Source: Antedon mediterranea (Eukaryota; Echinodermata; Crinoidea; Comatulida; Antedonidae). From it: a stretch of 64,000 nt of DNA. The notes below the pieces were generated by a model. The model had not been told where the DNA came from and made no database searches. It saw only the letters and a list, made by a program, of their open reading frames with translations. Every line of letters starts with the position of its first letter. Within the stretch, counting starts at the first letter, position 1. Location of the stretch: NCBI RefSeq assembly GCF_964355755.1, contig NC_092680.1, positions 16,779,001 to 16,843,000 on the forward strand, in the 5' to 3' direction. Position numbers and translations under genes: made by a program. This document shows, piece after piece, positions 12,901 through 23,600 of the stretch.

Positions 12901-15900
12901 CGACATGCTATTAGAGCACTGTTTATACGCACTATGGCTTGCATTGAATTCCAACTTACCAAGTTTGTGTGTGTGAACACGGAACGCAAACGGATAAAGC
13001 ACCTGTGAGTGCTCGTATGAACACGCCGACTCCATGTACACTTAAAGATAAGAGTTGTAAAAGATGAATATTAAAGGGAGCAGTGTAATTGCCATTCCAC
13101 CATCAACAAAACAGGTATGTGTATACAAAAGATTGTACCAATTATTATTTATTTAAAATCGACTGATTTTGATATACAACTAATGGATGGTTGATTAAAA
13201 AATCATCTTACCTGTTGAATGTCCAGGTACACGTCCTTCACTACCAAGTAAATACACAGCGGCACTTAACCTTTTTCTGTGTAACATAAAAAAAATCGCT
13301 ATGTTGTAAATAAAATAATGTTAATGAAAAAGTACAGCTTGTAAACTATAAAAGTTAATCAATATACTTACGGTTGATCAGTGATTTGTAACGTTATTCC
13401 AGAGTCATCGATAAAGTGTTCTGTGAAAATAAATTGTTATAATAATTGGTATAGTAAAAACTCATTTCTTTAAGAAACAACAATTAACAACAATCGCTGC
13501 TCGCACAAATAATATATGATGTAATTAATGTGATTAAATTCAGGGCTATTAGTCCAAAGTTCCAATTAAATTTTCATTCGTTTCAGTCTTTTCATCCATC
13601 TAGATACTTAAAAACATTAGCAAATTGCTGATAGGCCTAATACATAGAATTTTGAGTATCAATTTATAAAGACGTACTTGTTTATTAAATATTAAAGATG
13701 CCACATCGTAGCACTGCTGCAATTTCCGTTCAAAAATCTTTCCGAATTTATCGTCATGCGACTTACTCACGATCTTCCACAATAGTGTATGAACATACAC
13801 GTTATAATTTAATGCGCTGTGTGAGCACCATGTATCTATCTCTCTTGTGTCATAACTGATACAATTCTATGCCTTATTTACCTTTAATTTTGTCTCCAAT
13901 CTTGCCATAATGAACTTGTAGAACTAGCTGGTTGATTCCAGTATCACCACCAACTTCAAAGCCGACGTCTTTTGGTAGTTCAAGTGAAGGGGCATCCATT
14001 GCCCACGCATACAGGATCTTGGAGCCTTCGTCACATACCGGTCCATCGTTGGAACTTGCCATTTCACCGCAGTTCCTAACATTGAGTACATTAAAACATA
14101 GTATCAGTACAGAACTACTACAAATGAACATTTTGAAATAATTTCATCTCCAGGATCCAAATTACGAAATTACAAAGTGGCGTTCTTTTTTTATTTTTCA
14201 CTTTCATAAAACAGCAAAAATAATAAACAGAAAAACCATCGCGTGGACGAATGAAAGTGCTAAAGATAAAAGCCAGATGAAAATGTTAGTTAGTAACTTC
14301 AATTACACTTGGCATTTACACTGTTTTTATGGTACAATTCAGTTTTTATAAAGTTCATTTTACTGTTGTATAGTTACAGCTTCATAACGCTTGTTACGCA
14401 ACGCAAGAACGTAAGCGCGACGTATTGGTTAAAACGCTTGCGTTGTGTTTACGTCCTTGCGTTACGTTCTAGTGGGAACCAAGCTCTAATGAACGGAGAC
14501 GGAGCTGTAAATCATAGAGTACAGTACAAGGAAGTGAACGCATGTAACGCGCATGTATACAGGTGTACATACCAGGTGTTATTACGGCTTCCTGGTTTAC
14601 TACATCCATAGAGTAACATATGATGAGCTGTACCCATTTCAGCTTGGGGATCATAACCAACTTTAAAATAAAACAAATATTGTAAAAGCATAAATTATAA
14701 TAAAGGTATACAGGTAGTAACAGGCGGGTAACACGCGTGTAATACTCATACAGCACATAATAATTTAGCTCTGTTTACAATATCAAACATTTTGTGACAA
14801 GAAATGTGATATGCCCATGGACACGATGACGTCATATCACTACCATAGTTTGATAGTGTAGACAGAGCTTTATCCTTAACATCGTGCGTCAAAGTGTGCT
14901 ATAAAAAATTGTCATTAACACAGTGTATCAATATTAAAATAGATTTAATTCAGAAGGCAAAAAGCGCTGATGGTTATTAGTTTAATTCACACATTATTTC
15001 GATAACTTTATTGACAATAATATTTGCATCAATGCTTACAAGAAATATTAAGTAATAAAATGAGCTTTTTAAAGGTTACATTGTGTCCCCACGGAGAAAT
15101 GAATTGTAGACTTATATAATTTAACTGATTAATTCTGAAGTATTAAACGCGTGAACATCATCTGCGCATGTTCACAAACTGATATCTGAGTCTTAGTTTT
15201 TTACAAATATAATATATGCCTAAGCTCTACTCACTTATAAAAACAGACCGATCCATCGGCATCTCAAGTGCGTGACAAAAATATTCATTTTCCTTAACAG
15301 AAATAAATATTACAAATTATTGTTAATATCAAATTACAATTAAGCCTATGTACGTGCAAGTCGTCACAACTGGTATCTATTCATAGTCAATGACGTAATT
15401 CTTGGTCGGTGTTCATAAAGTCCACTCTTCGAGAGACTATTTTGATCATTAATTATCCACCACCGGTGTTTTGCATTGCCCCATCCCATTTGAAAATTGG
15501 ATGATGACACCGAAAGAAGAGAATCTGAGAGCCAATATTTAAAATTGTGAATATCTCACCATTATTGTTATATACATTGTTGTACAGTTTAGCATAGATT
15601 GTTAAAACTCTTTGCATTTTGAGTAAGTAGTAGGTATATAGGCCTCCTACATAATAAATTAACATTTTTTAATAATTGAATCTGCGCGTTCTACAACATT
15701 CAAAACACATTGTTGATATCATTTTTCCTCCATGGTCATACGGATAGTATAGTTTATTTTACGATAGTTTATCAGAAAAGCTATAAATCATATAATATAT
15801 ATAAACTTTATATGGTATAAAAGAAGAAAATTATTGTTGTAATTTATGTTAGATAATATGTAATCGTTTATTGTTGTGTCCATCTAAAAACGGTTTGTTT

Positions 15901-16228
15901 TCAGAGACATAAGATAATAACTTTTACTTACATGTGTCGGTTGAACATTTGGCATTCGTATATCAACGTTTATAACATGTACATCATCATCATCTTCTTG
16001 GATTTCGTTCGTATCCTCCTCCTGCTTGTCTTGTTTTGAGTCGCTTTCAAACGTTTCAGAGGCACTGTATTCAAAGCCGATGTTGTTTTCCGAATAATCC
16101 ACTTGGCTGTAGCGTTCATTCAATTTTTGTTTCAAATAATTTATCTGCGATTGTGTCAAACAATTAGACTGGTGTACGAAAACAACAGCAAGTACCATGA
16201 AACATGTACAAATCGTTTTCTTCGCCAT
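6968..16228 (-). CDS. PHM: Peptidylglycine alpha-hydroxylating monooxygenase (monofunctional PHM)
   Basis: Copper- and ascorbate-dependent enzyme of the secretory pathway that hydroxylates glycine-extended neuropeptides, the first step of C-terminal amidation. Eleven exons join in frame: 16228-15932, 15292-15235, 14660-14573, 14075-13882, 13420-13372, 13276-13212, 13040-12960, 8671-8595, 8062-8012, 7807-7758 and 7133-6968, giving 391 codons. The Met at 16228 is preferred because it opens a signal peptide (MAKKTICTCFMVLAVVFV); an in-frame Met lies 9 codons upstream. CuA ligands are the HH of GTAHHMLLYGC and the His of VLQVHYG. CuB ligands are RVHTHKLG and the Met of DEMCNF. VGFEVGGDTG and WTEIGRQDP are also PHM hallmarks. 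An acidic stretch (EEDTNEIQEDDDD) precedes the core. The gene ends after the PHM core with no PAL lyase domain, as in insect PHM and unlike bifunctional vertebrate PAM. Intron 7 hosts a lectin gene on the other strand. Confidence 0.95.
9680..11617 (+). CDS. Secreted C-type lectin with C-terminal apple/PAN-like domain
   Basis: Four exons join in frame (9680-9734, 10262-10288, 10576-10980, 11424-11617), all with phase-1 junctions, giving 226 codons. The ATG has a good context (acaacATGg) and opens a signal peptide (MVKLALCLCMLYAFIC). Exon 3 is a C-type lectin domain: WIEARQFC, GEHLVSLTT, FVIGLSRE, WKPGQPDEDD and FFICETG. It carries a QPD-type sugar motif, associated in the family with galactose-type binding, but the WND motif is degenerate (YLKDR). 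The outer-disulfide cysteines are present; both inner-disulfide cysteines are missing (DDA and RVQSS at those places). Exon 4 has a CAIRCQRDYGCNGFYVDDAVC pattern like apple/PAN domains. Likely a secreted recognition protein, possibly immune (inference). The whole gene sits inside PHM intron 7 on the opposite strand. Confidence 0.82.
9797..9916. mobile_element. MITE family B, copy 1
   Basis: A roughly 120-bp element with inverted ends (TAAAGCTGGGTTTTCATTAG and the complement CCAGTGGGAACAGGTTTA) and internal CGTAAGCGCAAC and TTGCGTTGCGCTTACGT motifs. It matches the better preserved copy at 24343-24491. It lies in an intron of the lectin gene. Confidence 0.75.
9986..10166. mobile_element. MITE family C, copy 1
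   Basis: A 181-bp element with inverted ends (TAAGGCATTTTAACAACAGG and GTTAGATTGTCTTA) and ACTGAGC / GAGCTCAG just inside them. It shares its interior (GTCTGGATGCGACAAATACC, GTATGTACTATGTACATATT) with the reverse complement of 51886-52113. Confidence 0.75.
11618..11623 (+). other. Poly(A) signal AATAAA directly after the lectin stop codon
   Basis: AATAAA begins at the base after TAG (11615-11617). If used, the mRNA would have a 3' UTR of only about 15-30 nt. No other strong signal was seen close by. Confidence 0.5.
11637..12239. mobile_element. MITE-like element E in PHM intron 7
   Basis: A roughly 600-bp AT-rich element with imperfect inverted ends: TTAAAGCTCAGGTACAGGCA on the left, and on the right the complement of TTAAAGGCCAGGTGCGGGCA. 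TTAA stands at each edge, as expected for TTAA-targeting (piggyBac-type) elements. There is no coding capacity. Only one copy was seen here. Confidence 0.6.
12748..12888. mobile_element. MITE family A, copy 1
   Basis: A 141-bp element with ends TAAACTCTGTCTACACTATC and GATAGTGTAGACAGAGCTTTA and the interior GTGATGTCATATCACTAC. It lies 71 bp downstream of PHM exon 7, inside intron 7. It is flanked by TA, the target duplication usual for Tc1/mariner-type elements. Confidence 0.85.
14374..14491. mobile_element. MITE family B, copy 2 (eroded left end)
   Basis: The right end GTTCTAGTGGGAACCAAGCT and the internal ACGCAACGCAAG, CGTAAGCGCGACG and TTGCGTTGTGTTTACGT motifs match family B. The left terminus is eroded. 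It lies in a PHM intron. Confidence 0.65.
14766..14872. mobile_element. MITE family A, copy 2 (short)
   Basis: A 107-bp internally shortened copy with TAGCTCTGTTTACAATATCA and GATAGTGTAGACAGAGCTTTA at its ends and GATGACGTCATATCACTACC inside. It lies in a PHM intron. Confidence 0.85.
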
Positions 16229-16879
16229 GTTGTTGTTATAGTTTAAAATTTTCAAAGAATAGCAGCTACTCGTTACGTTTCCGTCTTAACAGAACTGTAT
16301 GTATTATCTATGATAAAATATTCTTGTTACTAATGGATACGTCGATTCAGTTGAATTAATGAAACACGCATTGGCGTTTCCGCGTCGTAATGACGTATTG
16401 CTTGCTAATTAAATATGAAGACATGCTCGTAATTTTTAATAGCATTGTATATTCATAACTGAGTAATGTGATATAAATCGGTATCATTAGCTTACGATTA
16501 AAAAAATTCATTGCGTCCACAAATATAATTAATATAATTGTAATACATTCGTATGTCATACATTTTCAATGTCATCAACATTTTTATTTTGTAACTGATA
16601 TTAGAATTGTTTTGTTTTACATAGCACCACCTACTCTATTATACTTACCGCCTACACAATCTAAAATGATATTAATAAATTAAAATAATTATCGACGCGT
16701 ATATTAGTTAAAGCTCAGTAGCTCTAAATGCAACGGCTGAGTATTATGAATAATACCGTAGAACAAAAATTATACTCTTGATATCCTATTTGTTGGTATA
16801 GCATCTGGAAGGTATGACTTAGTGGGTAGATGATATAAATTGTATTAAGAATATGTTTTAAAAAGGAAATTCGGATTAG

Positions 16880-17228
16880 GCCCTCCACGGACCCACGGCA
16901 GCCAGCAGTGCAGCGCCTACCAGATCAGCACACCGGGAGACGATCCCCTACTATTTTCGAATAGTGTACCAAGTTCTTTAACGTGCACTGTTAGTACACG
17001 GGACCAACGGCTTTACATCCCATCCGAAGGACGAGGCAATGAGAGTAAAGCACCTTGGCTTAGGATGCAATTAGTATGGTACAGATAACCTCGTACCCAT
17101 GCCTATCACATGCTAGTACGATATTACCATTACACCATCACTCTCCAGTATATACAGCACCCGCCGCGATTTCTAGACGGTCTCCCATCCAGAACGCAAC
17201 CAGGCCCAACGTTGCTTAACTTCGGTGA
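16880..17228 (-). mobile_element. 5S rRNA-derived SINE (SINE3/Deu-like)
   Basis: On the minus strand it opens with a 5S-like head at about 17228-17155 (CCGAAGTTAAGCAACGTTGG, GGCCTGGTTGCGTTCTGG, ATGGGAGACCG, GGGTGCTGTATA) that keeps the 5S internal promoter region in degraded form. A body follows with CCTCGTCCTTCGGATGGGAT, GTTGGTCCCGTGTACTAACA and GTGCACGTTAAAGAACTTGG, a block that recurs in SINEs of marine invertebrates and may be a Deu-type core (from memory, not searched). It lies upstream of PHM. It is not a functional 5S gene, because the 5' half is missing and the arms are mutated. Confidence 0.75.
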
Positions 17229-17918
17229 AACATATCACTATACTTTAATTTTCTTTATTATGTAACTATGATACTATTGTTCATTCTGAAGTCAAAAAAT
17301 TCGTTTCCTTATATAAATAGTACCAGTTTACAACTGCTAAACTAAACTTTGCCAAGCCTGGTTCACAGGCAACCGGTTCTTGTACGGTGTCGATCATGTC
17401 TAATAATAATGAGATAAACCGGGCTTATTTGTAATACAACGTATCCTTTATTCAGCATTGTTTTAGTATTTTTTCGAAAACAATATCTCAACAATCTGAA
17501 AACATTAAATATTCAGAAGAAAAAAATCAGAATTATACTAAAAGTAAAAACTCGGATCTTAATAATTACTAGTTTATATCTTTTTATCCAGTCTATTTTA
17601 ACACAAAAGAAAGGAACGTTGGTATTTTCCGAACATTTGAAGCGCTTTGTTTTTTGTTGTTTTTTTAACGAAGCTATGAGATTTAGGCCTACTACATGAG
17701 AATGTTTTAAAAGTCAAATCGCCTTTTAAAAAAAACAAAAGCCATGTGATTATATGCATTCGATTATTTTAATCATTGTTGGTCAATTGAAGATGAAATT
17801 GCGTAAGATTTAAAAAAAAAACATACAGAAGTTTAAAAATATGCGTTTAGAATGTCAATTTTTTTTATTTTGTTTGCCAAGTGAACAGTTTCGCAAAGGC
17901 ATTGTATAACTTAAAATG

Positions 17919-18263
17919 TTAAAGATGTATTGTCCCCCTGAAAATATAATTCTTAACAACATTTTTGTTGAATATGCCATTTTAATGTAACATAATAGTT
18001 ATCCACTTTGTCCAAAAATTTGATCGAACAAAATTTTATTTACCTGAAAAAACTGTAATTTAAAGCAAAAAATTGGCTGCCAGCCAATGTTTTTTTGGTT
18101 GAATTTAACCATTCATTTTGTCATTTTATAAGTGAAAACATTATTTTTTTTATTTTTTTTCTATGGAAGTTTTTAACTTTATTAAAACTACAAAATAACA
18201 TATTCCAAGTCTGATTTAATTAATCTTCATTTTTCATGTTTTGGGGGGAAAATACATTTTTAA
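17919..18263. mobile_element. MITE family D, copy 1 (TTAA-flanked)
   Basis: The left end TTAAAGATGTATTGTCCCC pairs with the right-end complement of CCCCAAAATACATTTTTAA. The interior (TGAATATGCCATTTTA, CATAATAGTTATCCACTTTG, CTGTAATTTAAAGCAAAA) is shared with 30062-30330. TTAA at both edges suggests piggyBac-type targeting. It lies downstream of the GPCR gene. Confidence 0.8.
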
Positions 18264-18413
18264 TACTTCAGAACATAATTATAGTATTATACTATTATGT
18301 TAAGCACATGACAGTAAGTATACTTGGCCATAAGTAGAACATAGTTATATTGCACAAACAAATGGGGTAGATGTCACAGCGAGTGTAGATGCCGGTGCAA
18401 GAAAAAATGTTTA

Positions 18414-19454
18414 CTAACAAGATGTGCCGCTTGTTGATTTTGTAGCTCTGGTAGACGTTTTGTTAAAAAGACGGCTTAGAGCATATGAAAATTGCCGGAG
18501 ACGACACACATATATAAACGGATTCACCGCCGAACTCGTATTCACCAGAGCCTCTGCAATCAGAATATACCAATACATATCAGATCTTTGATATCCAGAA
18601 TATACGACCGGTTTCAGAGCGTGAGGCAAAAACGTTATACCGAATGCACAGACGATCAAAGCACTTGTTTTTGCCGCTTTGAATCTTTTACGAACAATCT
18701 TACGTGTGCTTAATGAAATACTCTCTATGTTTGCATTATGTTTCCTTGCTTCTAAAACAATTCTGAAGTACATTATTATCAATAGGAGAGTACCAATAGA
18801 AACCATGGCTAAAGTTACGTAACCTTGAGCTATAAAAGCGTGTCGACTTGGCAGATAGCAAAGGAAAATTCCTTCAATCGTTTTAGTTTCCCCGAAAAAT
18901 GGCATGGTGCCGTAAAAGCAACCCAAAATCCACGAAAAAGCAATAGAAAAGTAGATTCTACGTAAAGTTATAAGTTTATGATAATGTAGCGGTTTCATTA
19001 TAGATACGTACCGATCCACTGTGATCAACAAAAGGTGGCAAAAAGAAATTGAAATAAAAATCTTTGAAGGAATGTACTGTATGTGGCATTTGCTCGGTAG
19101 GTACAGTGATCTTCTTGTTGAGATGTGACCCCACATAAACATGGGTACGGCGATAATTCCTGTGAGTAGGTCCACAAATGCTAAGCTGGCTAGTAACACA
19201 AATTGTGGATCTTCGAAATGTCGAGTTTGTCGAAAGAAAAAAAGAACAAGCGCATTCCCAGTAATAATGACAACATCCAATGGTATATACACTGACAAAA
19301 CAACAATCAAATTTTCCCTCATATCGTCTGTCGTGATATTTGTGCCTGTTAAAACTGTATCCATTGTGTACAGTGTATGCAAATAATGTGATGGTATTCT
19401 GAATACACTTGTTATTGAATTAAACAAACCTTTTCCTGTAACAATATCCCACAA
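18414..19454 (-). CDS. Rhodopsin-class (class A) G-protein-coupled receptor
   Basis: A single-exon reading frame of 346 codons; Met31 (19364) is a better start than Met1 because it directly precedes a short N-terminus with an N-glycosylation site (NITT). Seven hydrophobic segments carry class A landmarks: GN in TM1, LAFVDLLTG in TM2, the TM3 cysteine (SKC), DRY as TVDRY, FSW in TM4, Y in TM5, and NPFIY in TM7 followed by a basic helix-8-like tail rich in S/T. The TM6 CWxP motif is changed to TFLP, so the toggle Trp is Phe. This resembles the amine/adenosine/melanocortin-like orphan expansions seen in echinoderms. The ligand cannot be read from the sequence. It stands alone between PHM and SLC25A46. 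Confidence 0.9.
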   Translation of the reverse strand: MWDIVTGKGLFNSITSVFRIPSHYLHTLYTMDTVLTGTNITTDDMRENLIVVLSVYIPLDVVIITGNALVLFFFRQTRHFEDPQFVLLASLAFVDLLTGIIAVPMFMWGHISTRRSLYLPSKCHIQYIPSKIFISISFCHLLLITVDRYVSIMKPLHYHKLITLRRIYFSIAFSWILGCFYGTMPFFGETKTIEGIFLCYLPSRHAFIAQGYVTLAMVSIGTLLLIIMYFRIVLEARKHNANIESISLSTRKIVRKRFKAAKTSALIVCAFGITFLPHALKPVVYSGYQRSDMYWYILIAEALVNTSSAVNPFIYVCRLRQFSYALSRLFNKTSTRATKSTSGTSC

Positions 19455-20623
19455 CCAGTACTTTAATGTAGGTTGGTTGTTGATTTCCTGCAGTAAGCCT
19501 ATATAGACCTATTTACAGTTATCCACTCCTATCTCCGTACATCAGCAATACATGTTTAATGATGTAAACAAAATGTCTTCCGCCATTCCATGAACTTTCA
19601 GAATCGAACACTGTATCGGAACTAAAATAAATATGTTGTGTTAATAATTTTTGTTTCGTGTAAAAAAAAATAAAATGTCTAATTAAGTAATATTCGTGTT
19701 GCTTGTGTTCGAAAACATATGCTTCGTCGATGAAGAAGTATTTTATATATTTAGGCCTAAGCTTAGAGTTTGCGAATTTTCTTTTTTGTTTTTCTGTTTG
19801 TAAGTTGTTTTTTTTTTATATGGATAAAATATTCCGAAATAAAATTAATTGAAATTGAATTGATTTAAGTTTTAAAACACAAACACTGATCTTATGAATT
19901 TAAACGCTTAGACGTACCTACTTCTCTAAACATTTAAATCAAGTAAAAATTGAAAAACTGCACTTTTCAAAAGATAGTATCTGAATATACCGTGACTGCT
20001 GTATTAAGACAGCATTTGTTCGCAGTTGGATAAGATATATAGCTAAGCATTCTTTTTCCTGGAGCAACAACCATAGGCCTACACAAAATAGACTTACACG
20101 GTCTACAAGAAAATACCAAGATAATTTTAACTTGATCAGATATGGACAAGAAAAGATACGTCCACGATCATGTCATTATACATATATATATTTTTGAAAT
20201 ACAAAAATCAATAATGCCAGTCAAAATTCCAAAATTTTAACACAGACACAGAATTAAGTATAATTTGATTTGGAATAAATACAACGTGACAAGATAAAAC
20301 ACTAGTCAGTGATTATACAATAGTTGAGAGGCACCAGTCCTGATGGTACGCATTCTTTGTAAACACATTGTGGCTGGCAAAATAATAATAATAATAATAA
20401 TTGTAATGTGATGTAAACTATGTATTCGTGTTCTTGTATTATAAATATAATAGATTTTATAAAACAATAAACAAACTTACAATTGTTTATTATACAAATC
20501 AATTTATTGTACAGTATTGTTATTTGGCCTCAACGGCTGCCCATAGCTTGTGCATGCTCGCTCGAGCCTCGCTCGACTTAACTTTCGGCCGGCTAGCCGC
20601 TGATTGTTTTTTTGTTTTATAAT
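19455..20623. other. Intergenic between GPCR and SLC25A46; CpG-rich promoter at the right edge
   Basis: Mostly AT-rich with an (AAT)n run near 20380. The last 90 bp (20535-20605: GCTCGCTCGAGCCTCGCTCG, CGGCCGGCTAGCCGCTG) is abruptly CpG-rich and sits just before the SLC25A46 start. It is a likely housekeeping-type promoter and 5' UTR (inference). Confidence 0.55.
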
Positions 20624-23600
20624 ATGGGCGTAAAGAGGATTCCTGGTTCAGAACAAACTGTATTTAACCGGGCTACTCTAAAAACAGACCCTTTACATCT
20701 AGCCCAAGAAAACGTTATGGATGCTGTCAGGAAAGCGACACCAAAACATCATGAAATAGGTATGCTTAATATTCTAGCCCTAGCCTAGATAGGCCAGAGG
20801 GTCTCGTGCGACGGGTTTCGTTGGCCGCCGTAACGATCGGCCAGAGTGTAGGCCTGTCTACTAGGTAGGCCTAGCCTATTACTACTGTATGGTTACGAAG
20901 TGGCACAAATTGCGGGCGCATAGTAGCTACATAATAATCCACATGCTACGCCTATTAATTGTACTTTTAAATACTGACTGTTTATTCAAAGTGTGCTGTG
21001 ATGTGTTTATCTACAAATTATTATAAAATAATACTGTAGTACTGACAGTACAGAAGAGTTTGTAATCTAAACTTCATTTAGGCTAATCCTATGTAATTAA
21101 TGAAATATGATACAATAAAATAAACATTTTTCACCTATTTATTTAGAAAACTTCCAACGTTATGCAGGTTTTGGAATCGGTATTGCAAGTCTGTTAACTG
21201 AAAATGTGCTGTCGCATCCATTGATTGCTTTTAGAAGACAATGCCAGGTAAAACAGTAGCACATCCATTCTTCTTATGCATATTGTTAATTGTATGACCC
21301 ACTAGAGCTATACGACCCCGGGAGAGGTGCATCATTTACAAATAATTACTGACGCAGGGGTGCGTCAAAAAACCTAGAAGGTACGTCACATCAATGAACG
21401 ATGGTGTGTCAATGTCCGTCACTTTACCACTCAAAATATCATAATTGCGTAAAAAAGTCACATTTTTTACGCAAGGATGTGTTATAGTATTGATAAGGTA
21501 TGACACACATCGGACAAACGACGCACCTCTCCCGGGAGTCGTATAGTGGGTCATAAATTGACAAGTGCATTATAGTACTACTGTAGTCCGATTAAAGATG
21601 AAAATGTACAGAATCCTTACATCTGTCTTTAAATTATTTTAATTATCTTTCAAATCTTATCGAATTTATTTTAGCTTCACTTTAAAATTAAATAAAAAGG
21701 TTATTAAATTCCTGGGTTTATTATTAGTAACACTATCAAAAATTAGATTTTTTTTTTTTTTTTTCAGGTGAATTGTCAGAGTTTTCGTTACCACTTAACT
21801 CCCTTCACGGTAATTCAAGTTATGACAACTCTGCAAAGAAATCAGGTATTAAAGATATCCATTAGGAGGCTAAATGTCATTGAAGTTTGTGCGTCAACAA
21901 GGAACATTTTCTCTAATTTGCTATTGACGGACTAAAGCTCTGTCTACACTATCAAACTTTATGTGACTACATGTGGTGTGCCCATATATCATATCACTAC
22001 CATATGTGTGCATATCACTTCCATATTTGTGCACTCACATTTTTTTGTCACATAAAGTTTGATAGTGTAGACAAAGCTTTATGATAAAGTTATAACTGGG
22101 GGTCAATGCTACAGTAGACTGTTTTAATGTTCGAAATGCACAACCCCACTATTCTAAAGCTCTGTCTACACTATCAAACTTTATGTCACAAAAAATGTAA
22201 TGTGCCCAAATATGGTAGTGATTATGATGTTATCGTGTCCATATATGAGAGCATCACATATTTTTGTCACAAAGTTTTAGACAGAGCTTATTATACAATC
22301 CTACTCTTAATTTTGATATTATAATAGCAAGCATACTGTGTTTTTTTTCATTGACTTGTAAAAATGTACCTTGTTTATCATTACAGTAATTGTTTATTAT
22401 TTATATTATTTAACAGGGGTTTACTGCATTGTGGAAGGGAATCCCAAGCACAATAATGGTACAAGGTATCGGCATGGTAACAGAGACAGTAATCAGTGAA
22501 GCGACACCTTTCCCAAAGTAAGGATTAGCAATTTAGATTTTGATTTATTGGAATTCCTCCTCTCTAAATAAAATTTAAATAAATAATCATTGACAAAGAA
22601 ACAATTTAACAGAACATCCCTTACAGTTATACAGGTACCAAACATAAAGATTGATAGTGTACACAATGCTTAACTAGTGGTGTATATTTACTGGAAACTA
22701 CATATTCTTCCCAATGCAAACTAGTACTAAACTTTGACTCTGTTTTTCAGAGACGTGCATTCACATAGTTCATTAAAGCATTTCATTGGTCATGTGATCC
22801 TGAAAGCAATTAGCTGTGTTGTGACTCTACCAGTGTATGCTGCCAGTCTTGTTGAAACAGTGCAGGTACTGTACCATACTACCCTAAAAACAAGCACGAA
22901 TGTGCGATACTCGGGGTACAGCAAAAGAAGCTGTAATGACGTCATAAGACGGGATGTGACGTCACATACACGTCAATAACCTCGCTACCAAATAGTAGTT
23001 TATACCATCTTCGAGACGTCATATGGCTGCATCCGGTTTGAAATTTTATATAGCTTTGAGGACATGTCCCTGTAGTATATTCATGCCAAATCCCAGCTCA
23101 ATACTACAACGAATAAGGGAGGAGTAGTACTTTATAAACCACACTTTTTACTCAATAGTGTCGGATGGAAGAAAAGAAGATGAGAGAGTCCTAGACTCGG
23201 GTACCCCGAGTAATGATTAAAATTACTGCTTTAACAGTGAATATACAGTAATAATTATACTGAAAGATTAGAGTGGAGCTGTGACTTGGTGATTATGATG
23301 CTCGGCTACCAAGCCAAGGGTCCTGGGGTCAAGTCCTGTCAGTGTCAGGATTTTTTCTAATATAAATAATGACAATTTATAACTCCATTCCCAAAGTATT
23401 ATAATAAGACTTAGTAAGTAAGACTTAATAAGAAACCTTTAAGAAGGATAAAGTCAAATTTTTGCTATATTTTTTTCTATTGTTTGCCGGTATAAACTTT
23501 AATGAAATGTACTTGAATGTTACATACTGTTTATTTTCAGAGTGAAATTGCAAGTGAATGTCCAGGACCATTTGATTGTCTTCGTGAAGGATTTTGTCGC

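Noticed and set aside
13874-14131. Start codon and signal-like segment at the head of the PHM exon 4 frame (MFICSSSVLILCF)
   Set aside because: An AG acceptor at 14076-14077 and upstream PHM exons show this stretch is intron.
14469-14756. 95-codon minus-strand open frame
   Set aside because: Only part of it (14660-14573) is real, as PHM exon 3, in a frame confirmed by neighbouring exons. The rest is intron.
17155-17228. 5S rRNA gene
   Set aside because: Only the 3' half resembles 5S, the arms are mutated, and it continues into a SINE body.
23275-23345. tRNA gene
   Set aside because: A- and B-box-like motifs are present but no acceptor or anticodon stem closes. It fits a SINE head.
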